Positions 17,998 to 28,464 of a DNA stretch of 64,000 nt are shown here, one piece after another. The stretch comes from Mariniflexile litorale (GTDB lineage: Bacteria > Bacteroidota > Bacteroidia > Flavobacteriales > Flavobacteriaceae): positions 124,001-188,000 of the forward strand of contig NZ_CP155618.1 of the NCBI RefSeq assembly GCF_031128465.2. Reading direction: 5' to 3'. A model generated the notes under the pieces. It was given only the letters and a program-made list of their open reading frames with translations. It was not told where the DNA came from and did no database searches. The translations under genes were made by a program, and so were the position numbers. Numbering within the stretch: position 1 is the stretch's first letter; every line of letters starts with the position of its first letter.

Positions 17998-20292
17998 ATG
18001 AAAAAACCATTATCAACACTCATTGCATTTATTGCATTTTTTCAATTTTTACAAGCTCAAAACAATCAAATAGCTAAAATTGACAATCCCGTAGATTGGG
18101 TAAATCCATTAATGGGAACGGATTCTGACCCAGGCTTATCGAATGGTAACACCTACCCTGTAATAGCGATGCCTTGGGGTATGAATTTTTGGACTCCTCA
18201 AACGGGTAAAATGGGAGATGGATGGGCTTATACATATAATGCTCATAAAATAAAAGGCTTTAAACAAACTCACCAACCATCACCTTGGATGAACGATTAT
18301 GGTCAATTTTCAATCATGCCAATTAGTGGAAAATTACGGTTTAAGCAAGAGGAACGTGAAAGTTGGTTTTCACATAAGGCTGAAACAGTTTCTCCCTATT
18401 ATTATAGTGTTTATTTGGCTGACCATGATATTACTACTGAAATTACTCCAACAGAAAGAGCAGCAAGATTCCGTTTTACCTTTCCCGAAAACAAAGAATC
18501 ATATATCATTGTTGATGCTTTTGACAGAGATTCTTACGTAAAAATAATTCCTGAAGAGAGAAAGATAATTGGTTATACGACTCGTAATAGCGGTGGTGTC
18601 CCAGATAATTTTAAAAATTATTTCGTAATTACATTCGATACAGAATTTGAAATATCAAAAACATTTAGTGAAGCTAAATTGACGGATTCTTTAGAATCTA
18701 ATTCCAAACATGCTGGCGCAGCCATTGGTTTTAAAACCAAAAAAGGACAAATCGTAAATGCCCAAGTAGCTTCCTCTTTTATTAGCTACGAACAAGCTGA
18801 AAGAAACCTTAAAGAAATTGGTAATAATGATTTTGATCAATTAAAAGAAAAAGGAAAAAAAATATGGAATCATGAGTTAAGTAAAATTGAAATTGAAGGA
18901 GCGACCCCAAACCAAATTGGAACTTTTTATTCTTGTTTATACCGTTCTTTACTGTTCCCTAGAAAGTTTTTTGAATACGATGCTAATGGAAAAGTAATAC
19001 ATTACAGTCCATACAATGGTGAAATTCGTGACGGATATATGTTTACGGATACGGGATTTTGGGATACATTCAGATCTTTATTCCCTTTCTTAAATTTAAT
19101 GTATCCAGAATTAAGTGCACAAATGCAAGAAGGTTTGTCTAATGCATACGATGAAAGTGGATGGTTACCAGAATGGGCAAGTCCTGGTTTACGTAATATT
19201 ATGGTTGGTAATAATTCAGCTTCTGTAGTTTCCGATGCATATTTAAAAAATAATGGATCATACAAATATGATATTGATAATCTATATCAAGCATTAATTC
19301 ACGGTGCAAATAATGCAGGCCCTATGACAGCTGTTGGTCGTGCAGGAGCTCCATCATATAACAAATTAGGATATGTTCCTTTTGATATTGGACTTAATGA
19401 AACTGCTGCAAGAACTTTAGAGTATGCGTATGACGATTTTGCTATTTATCAATTGGCTAAAGCTTTAAAAAAGCCTCAAAAAGAAATTAACCTATATAAA
19501 GAACGCAGTTTAAATTATAAAAATTTATATGATTCTGAACACAAATTAATGCGCGGCAAAGATAGTAAAGGCCAATGGAGAACACCTTTTAGCCCCTTTG
19601 ATTGGGGTGGTGATTTTACGGAAGGAAATAGCTGGCATTACTCCTGGTCTGTTTTCCATGATATGCAAGGTTTAATTGATTTAATGGGTGGTCAAGAAGC
19701 ATTTGTTTCTCAATTAGATGAAGTTTTTTCATTACCGCCTGTTTTTGGTGATAAATATTATGGCGGAGTTATTCATGAAATTCGCGAAATGCAAATTGCT
19801 GACATGGGACAATATGCACATGGTAACCAACCAATTCAGCACATGATTTATTTGTATAATTATGCAGGACAACCTTGGAAAACACAATATTGGGTTCGTG
19901 AAACTATGAATAGAATGTACAACCCCAATCCAGATGGTTATTGTGGCGATGAAGATAATGGACAAACATCTGCTTGGTATGTATTCTCTGCTATGGGATT
20001 CTATCCTGTAGCACCTGCAACAGACCAATATGTGCTTGGAGCACCATTATTTAAAAAGACAACTATTCACCTTGAAAATGGTAAAAAAGTGGTTATTAAT
20101 GCTGAAAATAATAACGCTGATAACCGTTATATAAAAACGATGAAATTTAATGGGAAAAATCATTCTAAAAACTGGATAAGCTATAAAGAGTTAATAAAAG
20201 GAGCTGTTTTAGATTTTGAAATGACCGACAAACCAAATAAAGAAAGAGGAATTTCTAAAAAAGATTACCCCTACTCGCTTTCTAATGATTAA
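17998..20292 (+). CDS. GH92 alpha-mannosidase (paralog 5)
   Basis: 764 residues with a type I signal peptide (MKKPLSTLIAF..LQAQ, cleavage near residue 21). GH92 start is VDWVNPLMGTDSDPGLSNGNTYP. Blocks: FTEGNSWHYSW with Glu542 as the candidate acid, AHGNQPIQHMIYLYNY, and GDEDNGQTSAWY with Asp651-Glu652-Asp653 in the base region. It is the closest relative of paralog 4 within the window (shared PWGM/PFGM..FWTPQTG, NQPIQHM, and GYMxTDTGFWDTFR). The pair probably arose by duplication, with the GH43-like gene between them. It is 21 bases from the GH43-like gene and ends the first segment of the array, before a strong terminator. Confidence 0.95.
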   Translation: MKKPLSTLIAFIAFFQFLQAQNNQIAKIDNPVDWVNPLMGTDSDPGLSNGNTYPVIAMPWGMNFWTPQTGKMGDGWAYTYNAHKIKGFKQTHQPSPWMNDYGQFSIMPISGKLRFKQEERESWFSHKAETVSPYYYSVYLADHDITTEITPTERAARFRFTFPENKESYIIVDAFDRDSYVKIIPEERKIIGYTTRNSGGVPDNFKNYFVITFDTEFEISKTFSEAKLTDSLESNSKHAGAAIGFKTKKGQIVNAQVASSFISYEQAERNLKEIGNNDFDQLKEKGKKIWNHELSKIEIEGATPNQIGTFYSCLYRSLLFPRKFFEYDANGKVIHYSPYNGEIRDGYMFTDTGFWDTFRSLFPFLNLMYPELSAQMQEGLSNAYDESGWLPEWASPGLRNIMVGNNSASVVSDAYLKNNGSYKYDIDNLYQALIHGANNAGPMTAVGRAGAPSYNKLGYVPFDIGLNETAARTLEYAYDDFAIYQLAKALKKPQKEINLYKERSLNYKNLYDSEHKLMRGKDSKGQWRTPFSPFDWGGDFTEGNSWHYSWSVFHDMQGLIDLMGGQEAFVSQLDEVFSLPPVFGDKYYGGVIHEIREMQIADMGQYAHGNQPIQHMIYLYNYAGQPWKTQYWVRETMNRMYNPNPDGYCGDEDNGQTSAWYVFSAMGFYPVAPATDQYVLGAPLFKKTTIHLENGKKVVINAENNNADNRYIKTMKFNGKNHSKNWISYKELIKGAVLDFEMTDKPNKERGISKKDYPYSLSND

Positions 20293-20316
20293 ATATAATT
20301 AAATCTAGTTAATAGT

Positions 20317-20366
20317 ATCTTGGGTTCTTATCGTTTATCATAATCTAGAACCCAAGATTTTTTTTA
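20317..20366 (+). terminator. Rho-independent terminator
   Basis: ATCTTGGGTTCT at 20317-20328 pairs perfectly with AGAACCCAAGAT at 20347-20358, an 18-base loop lies between, and a run of T follows (20358-20365). It should end most transcription from the upstream GH92 genes and so separates the array from the GH92/GH78 genes beginning at 20385. The loop contains TTATCGTTTAT, weakly like the operator core. Confidence 0.85.
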
Positions 20367-20384
20367 CTTATCAAAATAAATATT

Positions 20385-22718
20385 GTGCAAAAAGATATCC
20401 TTAAAAGTACCCTAGTAATTATAACGATACTTATGTTTAGCTGTCAAAATAATGAAAATAAAGAGTCCTCTAATAACTTAGAAGATTATGCAAAATTTGT
20501 AGACCCCATGATTGGTACTGCAAAAATGGGTCATACGTATCCAGGAGCTACAGTTCCTTTTGGTAGTGTACAATTAAGTCCAGATACAGACACCATTCCT
20601 TATGCCGTAAATGGCCGTTACAATCCAGACGTATATAAATATTGTGCTGGATATCAATATGAAGATAGTACTATTGTAGGCTTTAGTCATACACATTTCA
20701 GCGGAACTGGACACTCCGATTTGGGTGATTTTTTAATTATGCCTACAACAGGAGATTTAAAACTAAATCCTGGTACTCAAGCAAATCCAGATAGTGGTTA
20801 CCGATCTCGCTTTTCTCATAAAAATGAACAAGCTTCTCCGGGGTATTACAGCGTTTTATTAGACGATTATAACATTAAAGCAGAAATGACTGCTACTACT
20901 CGTGTAGGAATGCATCAATATACATTCAACAAAAACGAAAAAACACATATTATTTTAGATTTAATGTCTGGAATTTACAATTATGATGATAAAAATGTAT
21001 GGACATTTGTTAGAGTAGAAAATGACACCTTAGTAACAGGTTATCGCCAAACCAATGGTTGGGCAAGAACAAGACGTGTATATTTCGCCATGTCATTTAA
21101 TAAACCTATTATAAACTATGGTAGAGCTCGTTACGACAAACAACCGTATAATGGCTTTTGGGGACGATTTAACCAATCTGAAAATTTCCCTGAAATTGCA
21201 GGCGAAAAAATTAGAATGTATTTTGATTTCGACTTAAAAAAGGAAGAAAAACTACAAATAAAATTTGCCTTATCACCAGTTAGCTCTAAAGGGGCTCTGG
21301 CTAATATGAAAAAAGAAACTCCTAATTGGAATTTTGAAGAAGTTCATAAAAACGCCAAATTAGCATGGAATAAAGAACTAAATAAAATCCAAATTAAATC
21401 AGACGACACTGAAGAAAAAACAAATTTCTATACGGCAATGTATCATGCGTTTTTAGGGCCAACAGAATATATGGATACTGACAACAACTATACGGGCTTA
21501 GACATGAATACACACCAGGCCGAAAACTTCACTAATTATACTAGTTTTTCTCTTTGGGACACTTACAGGGCTTTACACCCACTATTTAATATTCTGCAAC
21601 CAGAAAGAAATTCAGATATGATAGCTTCCATGATAGCCCATCAAGAACAAAGCGTGCATGCTATGTTACCCATATGGTCGCATTATGCAAATGAAAACTG
21701 GTGTATGATTGGGTATCACAGTGTTTCTGTTATCGCAGATGCCATTGTAAAAGGAAACACCAATTTCAACACAGATAAAGCGCTTGATGCTTGTGTACAA
21801 ACAGCAAGAACTAGGTATTTTGATGGTATTAGATATTATATGGATATGGGTTATGTACCGGAAGATAAAAATGGGGCTTCTGTTTCTAAAACATTAGAAT
21901 ATGCTTATGATGACTGGGCCATTGCTCAAGCTGCTAAAAAATTAGGAAAAGAAGCTATTTACAACGAGTTTATAGAGCGTTCTAAGAACTATAAAAATGT
22001 CTTTGATGCAAAGTCGGGATTTATGCGCCCTAAACTAAGTGATGGTAGTTTTAAAGAAAATTTTGATCCTTTAAATACACATGGACAAGGATTTATTGAA
22101 GGAAATTCTTGGAACTATAGCTTATACGTTCCTCATGATCCAACAGGCATGATTAAACTGATGGGCGGCAATGAACGTTTTACAACTTATTTGGATTCTT
22201 TATTTACAATGGAACTACCAGACAAATATTTTGAGCATACTGAAGACATCTCTCGTGAAGGTATTATTGGAAATTATGTTCATGGTAATGAACCATCACA
22301 TCATGTGGCGTATTTATATAATTGGACAAATACTCCATGGAAATCACAAGACAAAATACGGATGATTTTAGATGAAAAGTATAAAACAGGTGCTGATGGA
22401 TTGAGTGGCAATGATGATTTCGGACAAATGAGTGCTTGGTATATATTTAGCTCATTAGGTTTTTACCCTGTAGCTCCTGGGTCTGTTGACTATGCATTAG
22501 GGAGTCCGTCTATTTCAAATGCTGTGATAAATTTGGATAATGGTAACACTTTTCAAATCACTGCAAAAAATCAATCTGCAAAAAATGTATATGTCGAAAA
22601 AGTAGAATTAAATGGAAAAGTTTTAAAAAGACCATTTATAACACATGATGTATTAATGTCGGGTGGCAATTTAATTTTTTATATGTCTGAAAAACCAAAC
22701 TTAAAATTATATAAATAA
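20385..22718 (+). CDS. GH92 alpha-mannosidase, lipoprotein, GTG start (paralog 6)
   Basis: 777 residues. The GTG at 20385 is the only start that preserves the lipoprotein signal peptide (LMFSC, Cys20), and it lies only 18 bases beyond the terminator's T-run. The mature N-terminus FVDPMIGTAKMGHTYPGATVPFG is canonical GH92. Blocks: FIEGNSWNYSL with Glu572 as the candidate acid, VHGNEPSHHVAYLYNW, and GNDDFGQMSAWY with Asn676-Asp677-Asp678. It belongs to the same NEPSHH class as paralog 1 but is not its closest duplicate, with a longer insert (TIPYAVNGRYNPDVYKY) near residue 70. Transcription either reads through the terminator or starts from a promoter hidden within it. An exo-alpha-mannosidase role is firm by family, linkage unknown. 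Confidence 0.95.
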   Translation: MQKDILKSTLVIITILMFSCQNNENKESSNNLEDYAKFVDPMIGTAKMGHTYPGATVPFGSVQLSPDTDTIPYAVNGRYNPDVYKYCAGYQYEDSTIVGFSHTHFSGTGHSDLGDFLIMPTTGDLKLNPGTQANPDSGYRSRFSHKNEQASPGYYSVLLDDYNIKAEMTATTRVGMHQYTFNKNEKTHIILDLMSGIYNYDDKNVWTFVRVENDTLVTGYRQTNGWARTRRVYFAMSFNKPIINYGRARYDKQPYNGFWGRFNQSENFPEIAGEKIRMYFDFDLKKEEKLQIKFALSPVSSKGALANMKKETPNWNFEEVHKNAKLAWNKELNKIQIKSDDTEEKTNFYTAMYHAFLGPTEYMDTDNNYTGLDMNTHQAENFTNYTSFSLWDTYRALHPLFNILQPERNSDMIASMIAHQEQSVHAMLPIWSHYANENWCMIGYHSVSVIADAIVKGNTNFNTDKALDACVQTARTRYFDGIRYYMDMGYVPEDKNGASVSKTLEYAYDDWAIAQAAKKLGKEAIYNEFIERSKNYKNVFDAKSGFMRPKLSDGSFKENFDPLNTHGQGFIEGNSWNYSLYVPHDPTGMIKLMGGNERFTTYLDSLFTMELPDKYFEHTEDISREGIIGNYVHGNEPSHHVAYLYNWTNTPWKSQDKIRMILDEKYKTGADGLSGNDDFGQMSAWYIFSSLGFYPVAPGSVDYALGSPSISNAVINLDNGNTFQITAKNQSAKNVYVEKVELNGKVLKRPFITHDVLMSGGNLIFYMSEKPNLKLYK

Positions 22719-22760
22719 ACCTAATACATACTGTTTATACTTCCAAATAAAAAAATTAAA

Positions 22761-25583
22761 ATGCAATTACTCCATGTAATAAAAGTTATATATCAAAAAG
22801 CACATTTTATTAATCCACAGAAGTTGCTTTCCTTTTTCTGTTTTTTTTTTACCATTAACCTTATAAGTGCTCAACAAATAGAAGTCACTAAAAGTTTATG
22901 TGAAAACAAAATAAATCCCATTGGAATAGAAACAGATGCTCCAAGGCTTACTTGGATACTTGCGTCTAGTAAAAGAAACGTAAAACAATCGGCATATCAA
23001 ATTCAAGTTAGTGAAAAAGAAAAGTCCTTAAAAAATACTATTTTATGGGATAGTGGTAAAATAATTACAGACCAATCTGTACATGTAAATTATAACGGAC
23101 CAAAATTAATTTCATTAAAAAAATATTATTGGAGGGTTAGAGTATGGAATCAAAATAATAAGGTTTCTAAATGGAGTACTATTAACACATGGCAAATGGG
23201 GCTTTTAAATATTTTTGATTGGCAGGCTGAATGGATTGAAGTAAGCTCAGAAAAAAGTGAGAATCGTCCAAGCCCTTTATTTAGAAATAAATTTAAAGTT
23301 ACTAAAGAGATAGAATCTGCAACTGCTATTATTACTTCTCATGGTTTATATATCGCTTACATAAATGGAAAAAAAATTGGCGATTCATATTTTACTCCAG
23401 GCTGGACCAGTTATAATAAAAGATTACAATATCAAACCTACGACGTTACAAGTTTACTACAAAAAGGAGATAATGCCATAGGAGCTATATTAGGAAGTGG
23501 TTGGTATAGAGGAACTTTAGCCTGGGAAGGAAATAAAGATTTATATGGTAAAAATTTAGCGTTGCTTTTACAAATAAATTTAAAATATGCTGATGGTACA
23601 TCAGAGACTGTTGGAACAAATAAAAACTGGAAAACTACTACGGGTGAAATACTAACTTCTGAGATTTACAATGGTGAGTTAATTGATGCGAGGCATAAAA
23701 AAAAAGGTTGGAATCTTCCAGATTACAATGATCAAGATTGGAAGTTAGTTCATGTGGTAAGTCTTGATAAAAATTATTTGGTTGCAACTATTAATGAACC
23801 TATCCGAAAACAAGAAACCTTTAAACCTATTGATGTTATTATTACTCCAGAAGGTGATCACGTATTAGATTTTGGACAAAACTTAGTTGGGTTCGTACAA
23901 ATAAAAGTGAAAGGTAAAAAAGGAGATGAAATTACCCTAAAGCATGCCGAAATTTTAGATAAAAATGGTAATTTTTATACAGAAAACTTAAGAGCCGCCA
24001 AACAAGAAAATAAGTACATTTTAAATGGAGAAAATGTAGAAACATTTGAACCTCATTTTACCTGGCAAGGTTTCAGGTATGTTAGTGTAAAAGGCATATC
24101 TGGTAAAATAAATCCTGAAAATTTCACAGCCGTAGCACTTTACTCTGATATGCAGCAAACAGGAAGTTTCACTACATCAAATGAATTAATCAATAAATTG
24201 CAACATAATATTGAATGGGGCCAAAAAGGCAATTTTTTAGATGTTCCTACAGATTGTCCTCAAAGAGATGAACGTTTAGGATGGACAGGCGATGCTCAAG
24301 TATTTTTTAATACAGCATCCTTCAACATGCAAGTCGATAATTTTTTTGCTAAATGGATGAAAGATGTGGAGGCAGATCAATTAAAAAACGGAAGTGTTCC
24401 ACATGTAATCCCTAATGTACTAAACTCTAATGATTCTGGTTCAGCAGGTTGGGCAGATGTTGCCACAATCATTCCTTGGGATATGTATCTTAACTATGGC
24501 GATAAAAAAATCTTAAAAGATCAATATAACAGTATGAAAGCGTGGGTAGACTATATAACGAGTCAAAGTAAGGATTTTTTATGGAATAGTGGAACCCATT
24601 TTGGAGATTGGCTTTATTATATCCCCGAGAAAAATGATACTGAAACTCGTTCTGCTGAAACAGATAAATTTTTAATCGCACAATGTTTTTATGCCAATTC
24701 TACACAAATAATGATTAACACCTCTCTGTTATTAAACAAACCTGATGATTTCGAAAGATACACAACTTTATTAAAAAATATTAAGCAAGCTTTTATAAAA
24801 AAATATACTTCTCCAGATGGAGTTCTTTCTTCTAACTCACAAACAGCTTATGTTTTAGCGTTGCAGTTTGATATGCTTCCAGAAAATATGAGAGCACAAG
24901 CAGCGAAACATTTAGCCGATAATATTAAGAGTTATGATTATCACTTAACCACAGGGTTTTTAGGAACTCCTTATTTATGTCATGTTCTTACAAGGTTTGG
25001 ATATCATGATTTAGCATACACATTGTTAATGCAAAAAACATATCCTTCATGGCTTTATCCTGTAACGATGGGAGCTACCACTATTTGGGAACGATGGGAT
25101 GGACAAAAACCTAACGGCGATTTTCAAACCCCAGCTATGAATTCTTTCAATCATTATGCATATGGAGCGATTGGAGACTGGATGTACAAAACACTTGGCG
25201 GTATAAAAAGCAGTACCAGCATTAGTGAAGTTGGTTATAAAAAAAGTATTATTAAACCATACATATACAATAAGTTAGTCTCAAAAAATGAAAATGAACA
25301 AACTAAAGATGAACAACTAACCATGATACAATCAAATTTAGAGACCTATTACGGAAAAATTAGTTCTCATTGGCAAAACAATGAAAACCAAATTTATATG
25401 GATATTACTATTCCTGTAAATACTAGTGCTGAACTTCATATCCCAAGCAATAATATTGAAAGTGTTATTGAAGGAGATTCTAAACTATCAAAAAGTGAAA
25501 ATGTAAAAATTATAGAAACAACTTCTACTGAAATAATTGTCGCGTTGGGGTCTGGAAGCTATCATTTCACAATCAAAAAATAA
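22761..25583 (+). CDS. GH78 alpha-L-rhamnosidase
   Basis: A 940-residue protein with a long basic N-terminus before the signal peptide (hydrophobic LLSFFCFFF, cleavage near LISAQ, residue 38). Domains in order: fibronectin-like domain (LCENKINPIGIETDAPRL, about 45-150), Bac_rhamnosid_N (AIITSHGLYIAYINGKKIG, about 185-345), a concanavalin-like domain (about 350-455), the (alpha/alpha)6 catalytic domain (about 460-810) and a C-terminal beta-sandwich. The catalytic block DCPQRDERLGWTGD (498-511, Glu504 candidate acid) and ATTIWERWDG (Glu777 candidate base) match characterised GH78 enzymes. It should release terminal alpha-L-rhamnose outside the cytoplasm. It is 42 bases from the GH92 gene upstream and 5 bases from a second GH78. 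Confidence 0.95.
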   Translation: MQLLHVIKVIYQKAHFINPQKLLSFFCFFFTINLISAQQIEVTKSLCENKINPIGIETDAPRLTWILASSKRNVKQSAYQIQVSEKEKSLKNTILWDSGKIITDQSVHVNYNGPKLISLKKYYWRVRVWNQNNKVSKWSTINTWQMGLLNIFDWQAEWIEVSSEKSENRPSPLFRNKFKVTKEIESATAIITSHGLYIAYINGKKIGDSYFTPGWTSYNKRLQYQTYDVTSLLQKGDNAIGAILGSGWYRGTLAWEGNKDLYGKNLALLLQINLKYADGTSETVGTNKNWKTTTGEILTSEIYNGELIDARHKKKGWNLPDYNDQDWKLVHVVSLDKNYLVATINEPIRKQETFKPIDVIITPEGDHVLDFGQNLVGFVQIKVKGKKGDEITLKHAEILDKNGNFYTENLRAAKQENKYILNGENVETFEPHFTWQGFRYVSVKGISGKINPENFTAVALYSDMQQTGSFTTSNELINKLQHNIEWGQKGNFLDVPTDCPQRDERLGWTGDAQVFFNTASFNMQVDNFFAKWMKDVEADQLKNGSVPHVIPNVLNSNDSGSAGWADVATIIPWDMYLNYGDKKILKDQYNSMKAWVDYITSQSKDFLWNSGTHFGDWLYYIPEKNDTETRSAETDKFLIAQCFYANSTQIMINTSLLLNKPDDFERYTTLLKNIKQAFIKKYTSPDGVLSSNSQTAYVLALQFDMLPENMRAQAAKHLADNIKSYDYHLTTGFLGTPYLCHVLTRFGYHDLAYTLLMQKTYPSWLYPVTMGATTIWERWDGQKPNGDFQTPAMNSFNHYAYGAIGDWMYKTLGGIKSSTSISEVGYKKSIIKPYIYNKLVSKNENEQTKDEQLTMIQSNLETYYGKISSHWQNNENQIYMDITIPVNTSAELHIPSNNIESVIEGDSKLSKSENVKIIETTSTEIIVALGSGSYHFTIKK

Positions 25584-25588
25584 TTACA

Positions 25589-28285
25589 ATGCTATTAAAA
25601 AACAAAACTATTCTTATAATTTTATCGATTTTTCTCTTAGTATTTTTTCTTTCTAACAAAAAAATAAATTCGGAAATTAAAGTTCAAAATTTACTTTGTG
25701 AATATTTAAAAAATCCAATAGGTCTAGATACTGAATCTCCTCGCTTTAGATGGAGTATGATTTCTAATAGAGCTGCAGCAAAACAAAAAAACTATTTTAT
25801 ATCTGTGGGAATAGATTCTGTAAAAGTATCCCGAGGAAAAGGTGAAATGTGGAGATATAATGGCAAAAACAATACTAATTCTTTAGTGATATATAATGGG
25901 GAAAAATTACTTCCTTTTACAAAATATTATTGGGGAGTAAGAATTGTAGATGATAAAAATACAAAAAGTGATTTAGTTATATCAAGTTTTGAAACAGGAA
26001 TGATGCAGCAAAAAAACTGGACAGGTTCATGGATTACAGATCATAACGACACCTCTGTAAAACCCGCCCCCTATTTTAGAAAAACATATCCTGTTCAAAA
26101 AAAAGTAAAAAAAGCAGTTGCTTATATAACAGCAGCAGGGTTGTATGAATTATATATTAATGGAGAGAAAATAGGAAACCATCGTTTGGATCCAATGTAC
26201 ACTAAATTTGATAAGAGAAATTTGTATGTAACGTACGATGTTACAAATAAATTTAAGCAAGAAACAATTGCCTTGGGTGTCCTTTTAGGGAATGGTTGGT
26301 ATAATCATCAATCTACAGCTGTTTGGAATTTTGACAAAGCAGGATGGAGAAATCGCCCCCGATTTTTATTGAATATAAGAATTACCTATGAAGATGGTAC
26401 AACTACTATTTTATATACGGATGAAAGTTGGAAAACATCTTTAAGTCCAATTATTTTTAATAGTATTTATACGGCAGAACATTACGATGCGAGAAAAGAA
26501 CAATTAGGATGGAATACTCCTGAATTTAACGATGAAGATTGGAAAAATTCATTAGTGGTAAATGCTCCTTCAAACAATATAGTTGCACAGGCACTAAAAC
26601 CAATTAGAAATATTGAAGAAATAAAACCAGTAAGCCTACGTAAAATTTCTGATAAAAAATATATTTACGATTTAGGAAGAAATATTTCTGGTGTTACTCA
26701 ATTAAGAGTTAAAGGAAGTAAAGGAACTGTTCTGCGTTTAACACACTCAGAGCAATTAAATGATTCAGGAGAAATAGACTTGTCTAATATAGATTTACAT
26801 TATAGACCAACAGATGATTTAGACCCTTTTCAAACAGACATCTACACCTTAAACGGCAATAGAATAGAAACCTTTATGCCTAAATTTAACTATAAAGGTT
26901 TTCAGTATGTTGAAGTGATAAGCAATAAGCCAATTGAATTGACAAAAGAAAGTTTAGTTGGACAATTTATGCATAGTGGTGTTATTCCAGTAGGAAAAAT
27001 AGAAAGTTCAAATGAAATCATAAATAAAATTTGGGAAGCTACTAATGCTTCATATGTGTCTAATCTATTTGGATATCCTACCGATTGTCCTCAACGTGAA
27101 AAAAATGGTTGGACTGGAGATGCGCATATTAACATTGAAACGGCTTTATATAATTTTGATGGTATTACTATTTATGAAAAATGGCTTGCAGACCATAGAG
27201 ACGAACAAAAAGAAAATGGCGTCTTACCATCGATAATACCAACTTGGGGTTGGGGTTATGATTGGGGTAATGGACCTGATTGGACCAGTACCATTGCTAT
27301 TATTCCGTGGGAAATTTATCAATTTTATGGAGACACCAGAGCCCTAGAAGTAAATTACCCAAATATTAAGAGATATGTAGATCATATCACTAAGATGAGT
27401 CCCTACGGAATTACAGATTGGGGCTTAGGTGATTGGGTACCAGTAAAAGATAAAACTCCGAAAGAGCTTACTTCTTCCATATATTATTTTGTTGATGCTA
27501 CAATTTTAGCTAAAACGGCTAAATTATTAGGTAAACAGGATGACTACTTACACTATTCGCAATTAGCTGATAAAATAAAAAGAGCCATTAATAATAAATA
27601 TTTAAACAAAGAAACGGCAATATACGGTTCTGGTTTTCAAACAGAATTAAGTGCCCCTTTATATTGGGGAATAGTTCCAGAGGGATTAAAATCAAAAGTA
27701 GCAGACAATCTCGCTAACAAAGTACTACAAGATAATAAACATTTAAATGTAGGGCTTCTAGGAACAAAATCAATATTAAATGCTTTAAGCGAAAATGGTT
27801 ATGCAGATTTAGCTTATGAAATAGCTTCACAAGAAACATTCCCTTCATGGGGCTGGTGGATTAAAAATGGAGCAACGACACTTTATGAAAACTGGGATAT
27901 TAAATCCAAAAGAGATATTTCAAAAAATCATATCATGTTTGGTGAAATTGGAGCATGGTTATTTAAAGGAATTGGAGGTATTTTTCCAGACCCAACTGCT
28001 CCTGGATTTAAAAATGTAATTCTGAAGCCTCATTTTGTAAAAGGTTTAGAATATTTTACTGCTAGTCATATAGGTCCTTATGGTAAAATTGAGTCTAATT
28101 GGACAAGACAAAACGAAAAAAATATTGATTATTACATTATTATACCTCCTAATAGTACAGCAACTGTATCTCTTAACGCTAAGTTTATCAAGTTAAAAGA
28201 GAAGCTTATCAAACGTTCTAATAGAGGTGGTTTTAGTATCCATTTAACTTCCGGAAAGCATCATTTAAGCATTACTGAATTCTAG
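25589..28285 (+). CDS. GH78 alpha-L-rhamnosidase (second copy, divergent)
   Basis: 898 residues, with a hydrophobic N-terminal export signal or anchor (TILIILSIFLLVFFLS) and no lipobox. It has the same domain series as the gene before it, but identity is modest, so this is an old duplication or independent recruitment. The catalytic block is TDCPQREKNGWTGDAH with Glu504, and GATTLYENWD supplies Glu767 as candidate base. The signature differs (EKNGW for ERLGW, ENWD for ERWD), which suggests a different rhamnose linkage or aglycone. The start lies 5 bases after the previous stop, so the two are translationally close. It is the last gene before a terminator at 28307. Confidence 0.93.
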   Translation: MLLKNKTILIILSIFLLVFFLSNKKINSEIKVQNLLCEYLKNPIGLDTESPRFRWSMISNRAAAKQKNYFISVGIDSVKVSRGKGEMWRYNGKNNTNSLVIYNGEKLLPFTKYYWGVRIVDDKNTKSDLVISSFETGMMQQKNWTGSWITDHNDTSVKPAPYFRKTYPVQKKVKKAVAYITAAGLYELYINGEKIGNHRLDPMYTKFDKRNLYVTYDVTNKFKQETIALGVLLGNGWYNHQSTAVWNFDKAGWRNRPRFLLNIRITYEDGTTTILYTDESWKTSLSPIIFNSIYTAEHYDARKEQLGWNTPEFNDEDWKNSLVVNAPSNNIVAQALKPIRNIEEIKPVSLRKISDKKYIYDLGRNISGVTQLRVKGSKGTVLRLTHSEQLNDSGEIDLSNIDLHYRPTDDLDPFQTDIYTLNGNRIETFMPKFNYKGFQYVEVISNKPIELTKESLVGQFMHSGVIPVGKIESSNEIINKIWEATNASYVSNLFGYPTDCPQREKNGWTGDAHINIETALYNFDGITIYEKWLADHRDEQKENGVLPSIIPTWGWGYDWGNGPDWTSTIAIIPWEIYQFYGDTRALEVNYPNIKRYVDHITKMSPYGITDWGLGDWVPVKDKTPKELTSSIYYFVDATILAKTAKLLGKQDDYLHYSQLADKIKRAINNKYLNKETAIYGSGFQTELSAPLYWGIVPEGLKSKVADNLANKVLQDNKHLNVGLLGTKSILNALSENGYADLAYEIASQETFPSWGWWIKNGATTLYENWDIKSKRDISKNHIMFGEIGAWLFKGIGGIFPDPTAPGFKNVILKPHFVKGLEYFTASHIGPYGKIESNWTRQNEKNIDYYIIIPPNSTATVSLNAKFIKLKEKLIKRSNRGGFSIHLTSGKHHLSITEF

Positions 28286-28306
28286 TTATTCTAAAAAATA
28301 TTAAAA

Positions 28307-28352
28307 TTAGCAGTTAAGAATGAAACTTAAAAGCTTAATTCTTAACTGCTAA
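28307..28352 (+). terminator. Stem-loop terminator after the rhamnosidase pair
   Basis: TTAGCAGTTAAGAAT (28307-28321) pairs perfectly with ATTCTTAACTGCTAA (28338-28352) across a 16-base loop, followed by TTTATTTA. The 15-bp perfect stem just after the last GH78 stop (28285) makes this the probable end of the plus-strand enzyme operon. Confidence 0.8.
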
Positions 28353-28464
28353 TTTATTTAAACTAAAAAACACATAAATACCTTATTTTCAGATAAAAGA
28401 TCCATGTAATAACCAAAATGACATCTAGTTAGTCGTATTATAAACAATTTGAAAAATGTAATTT

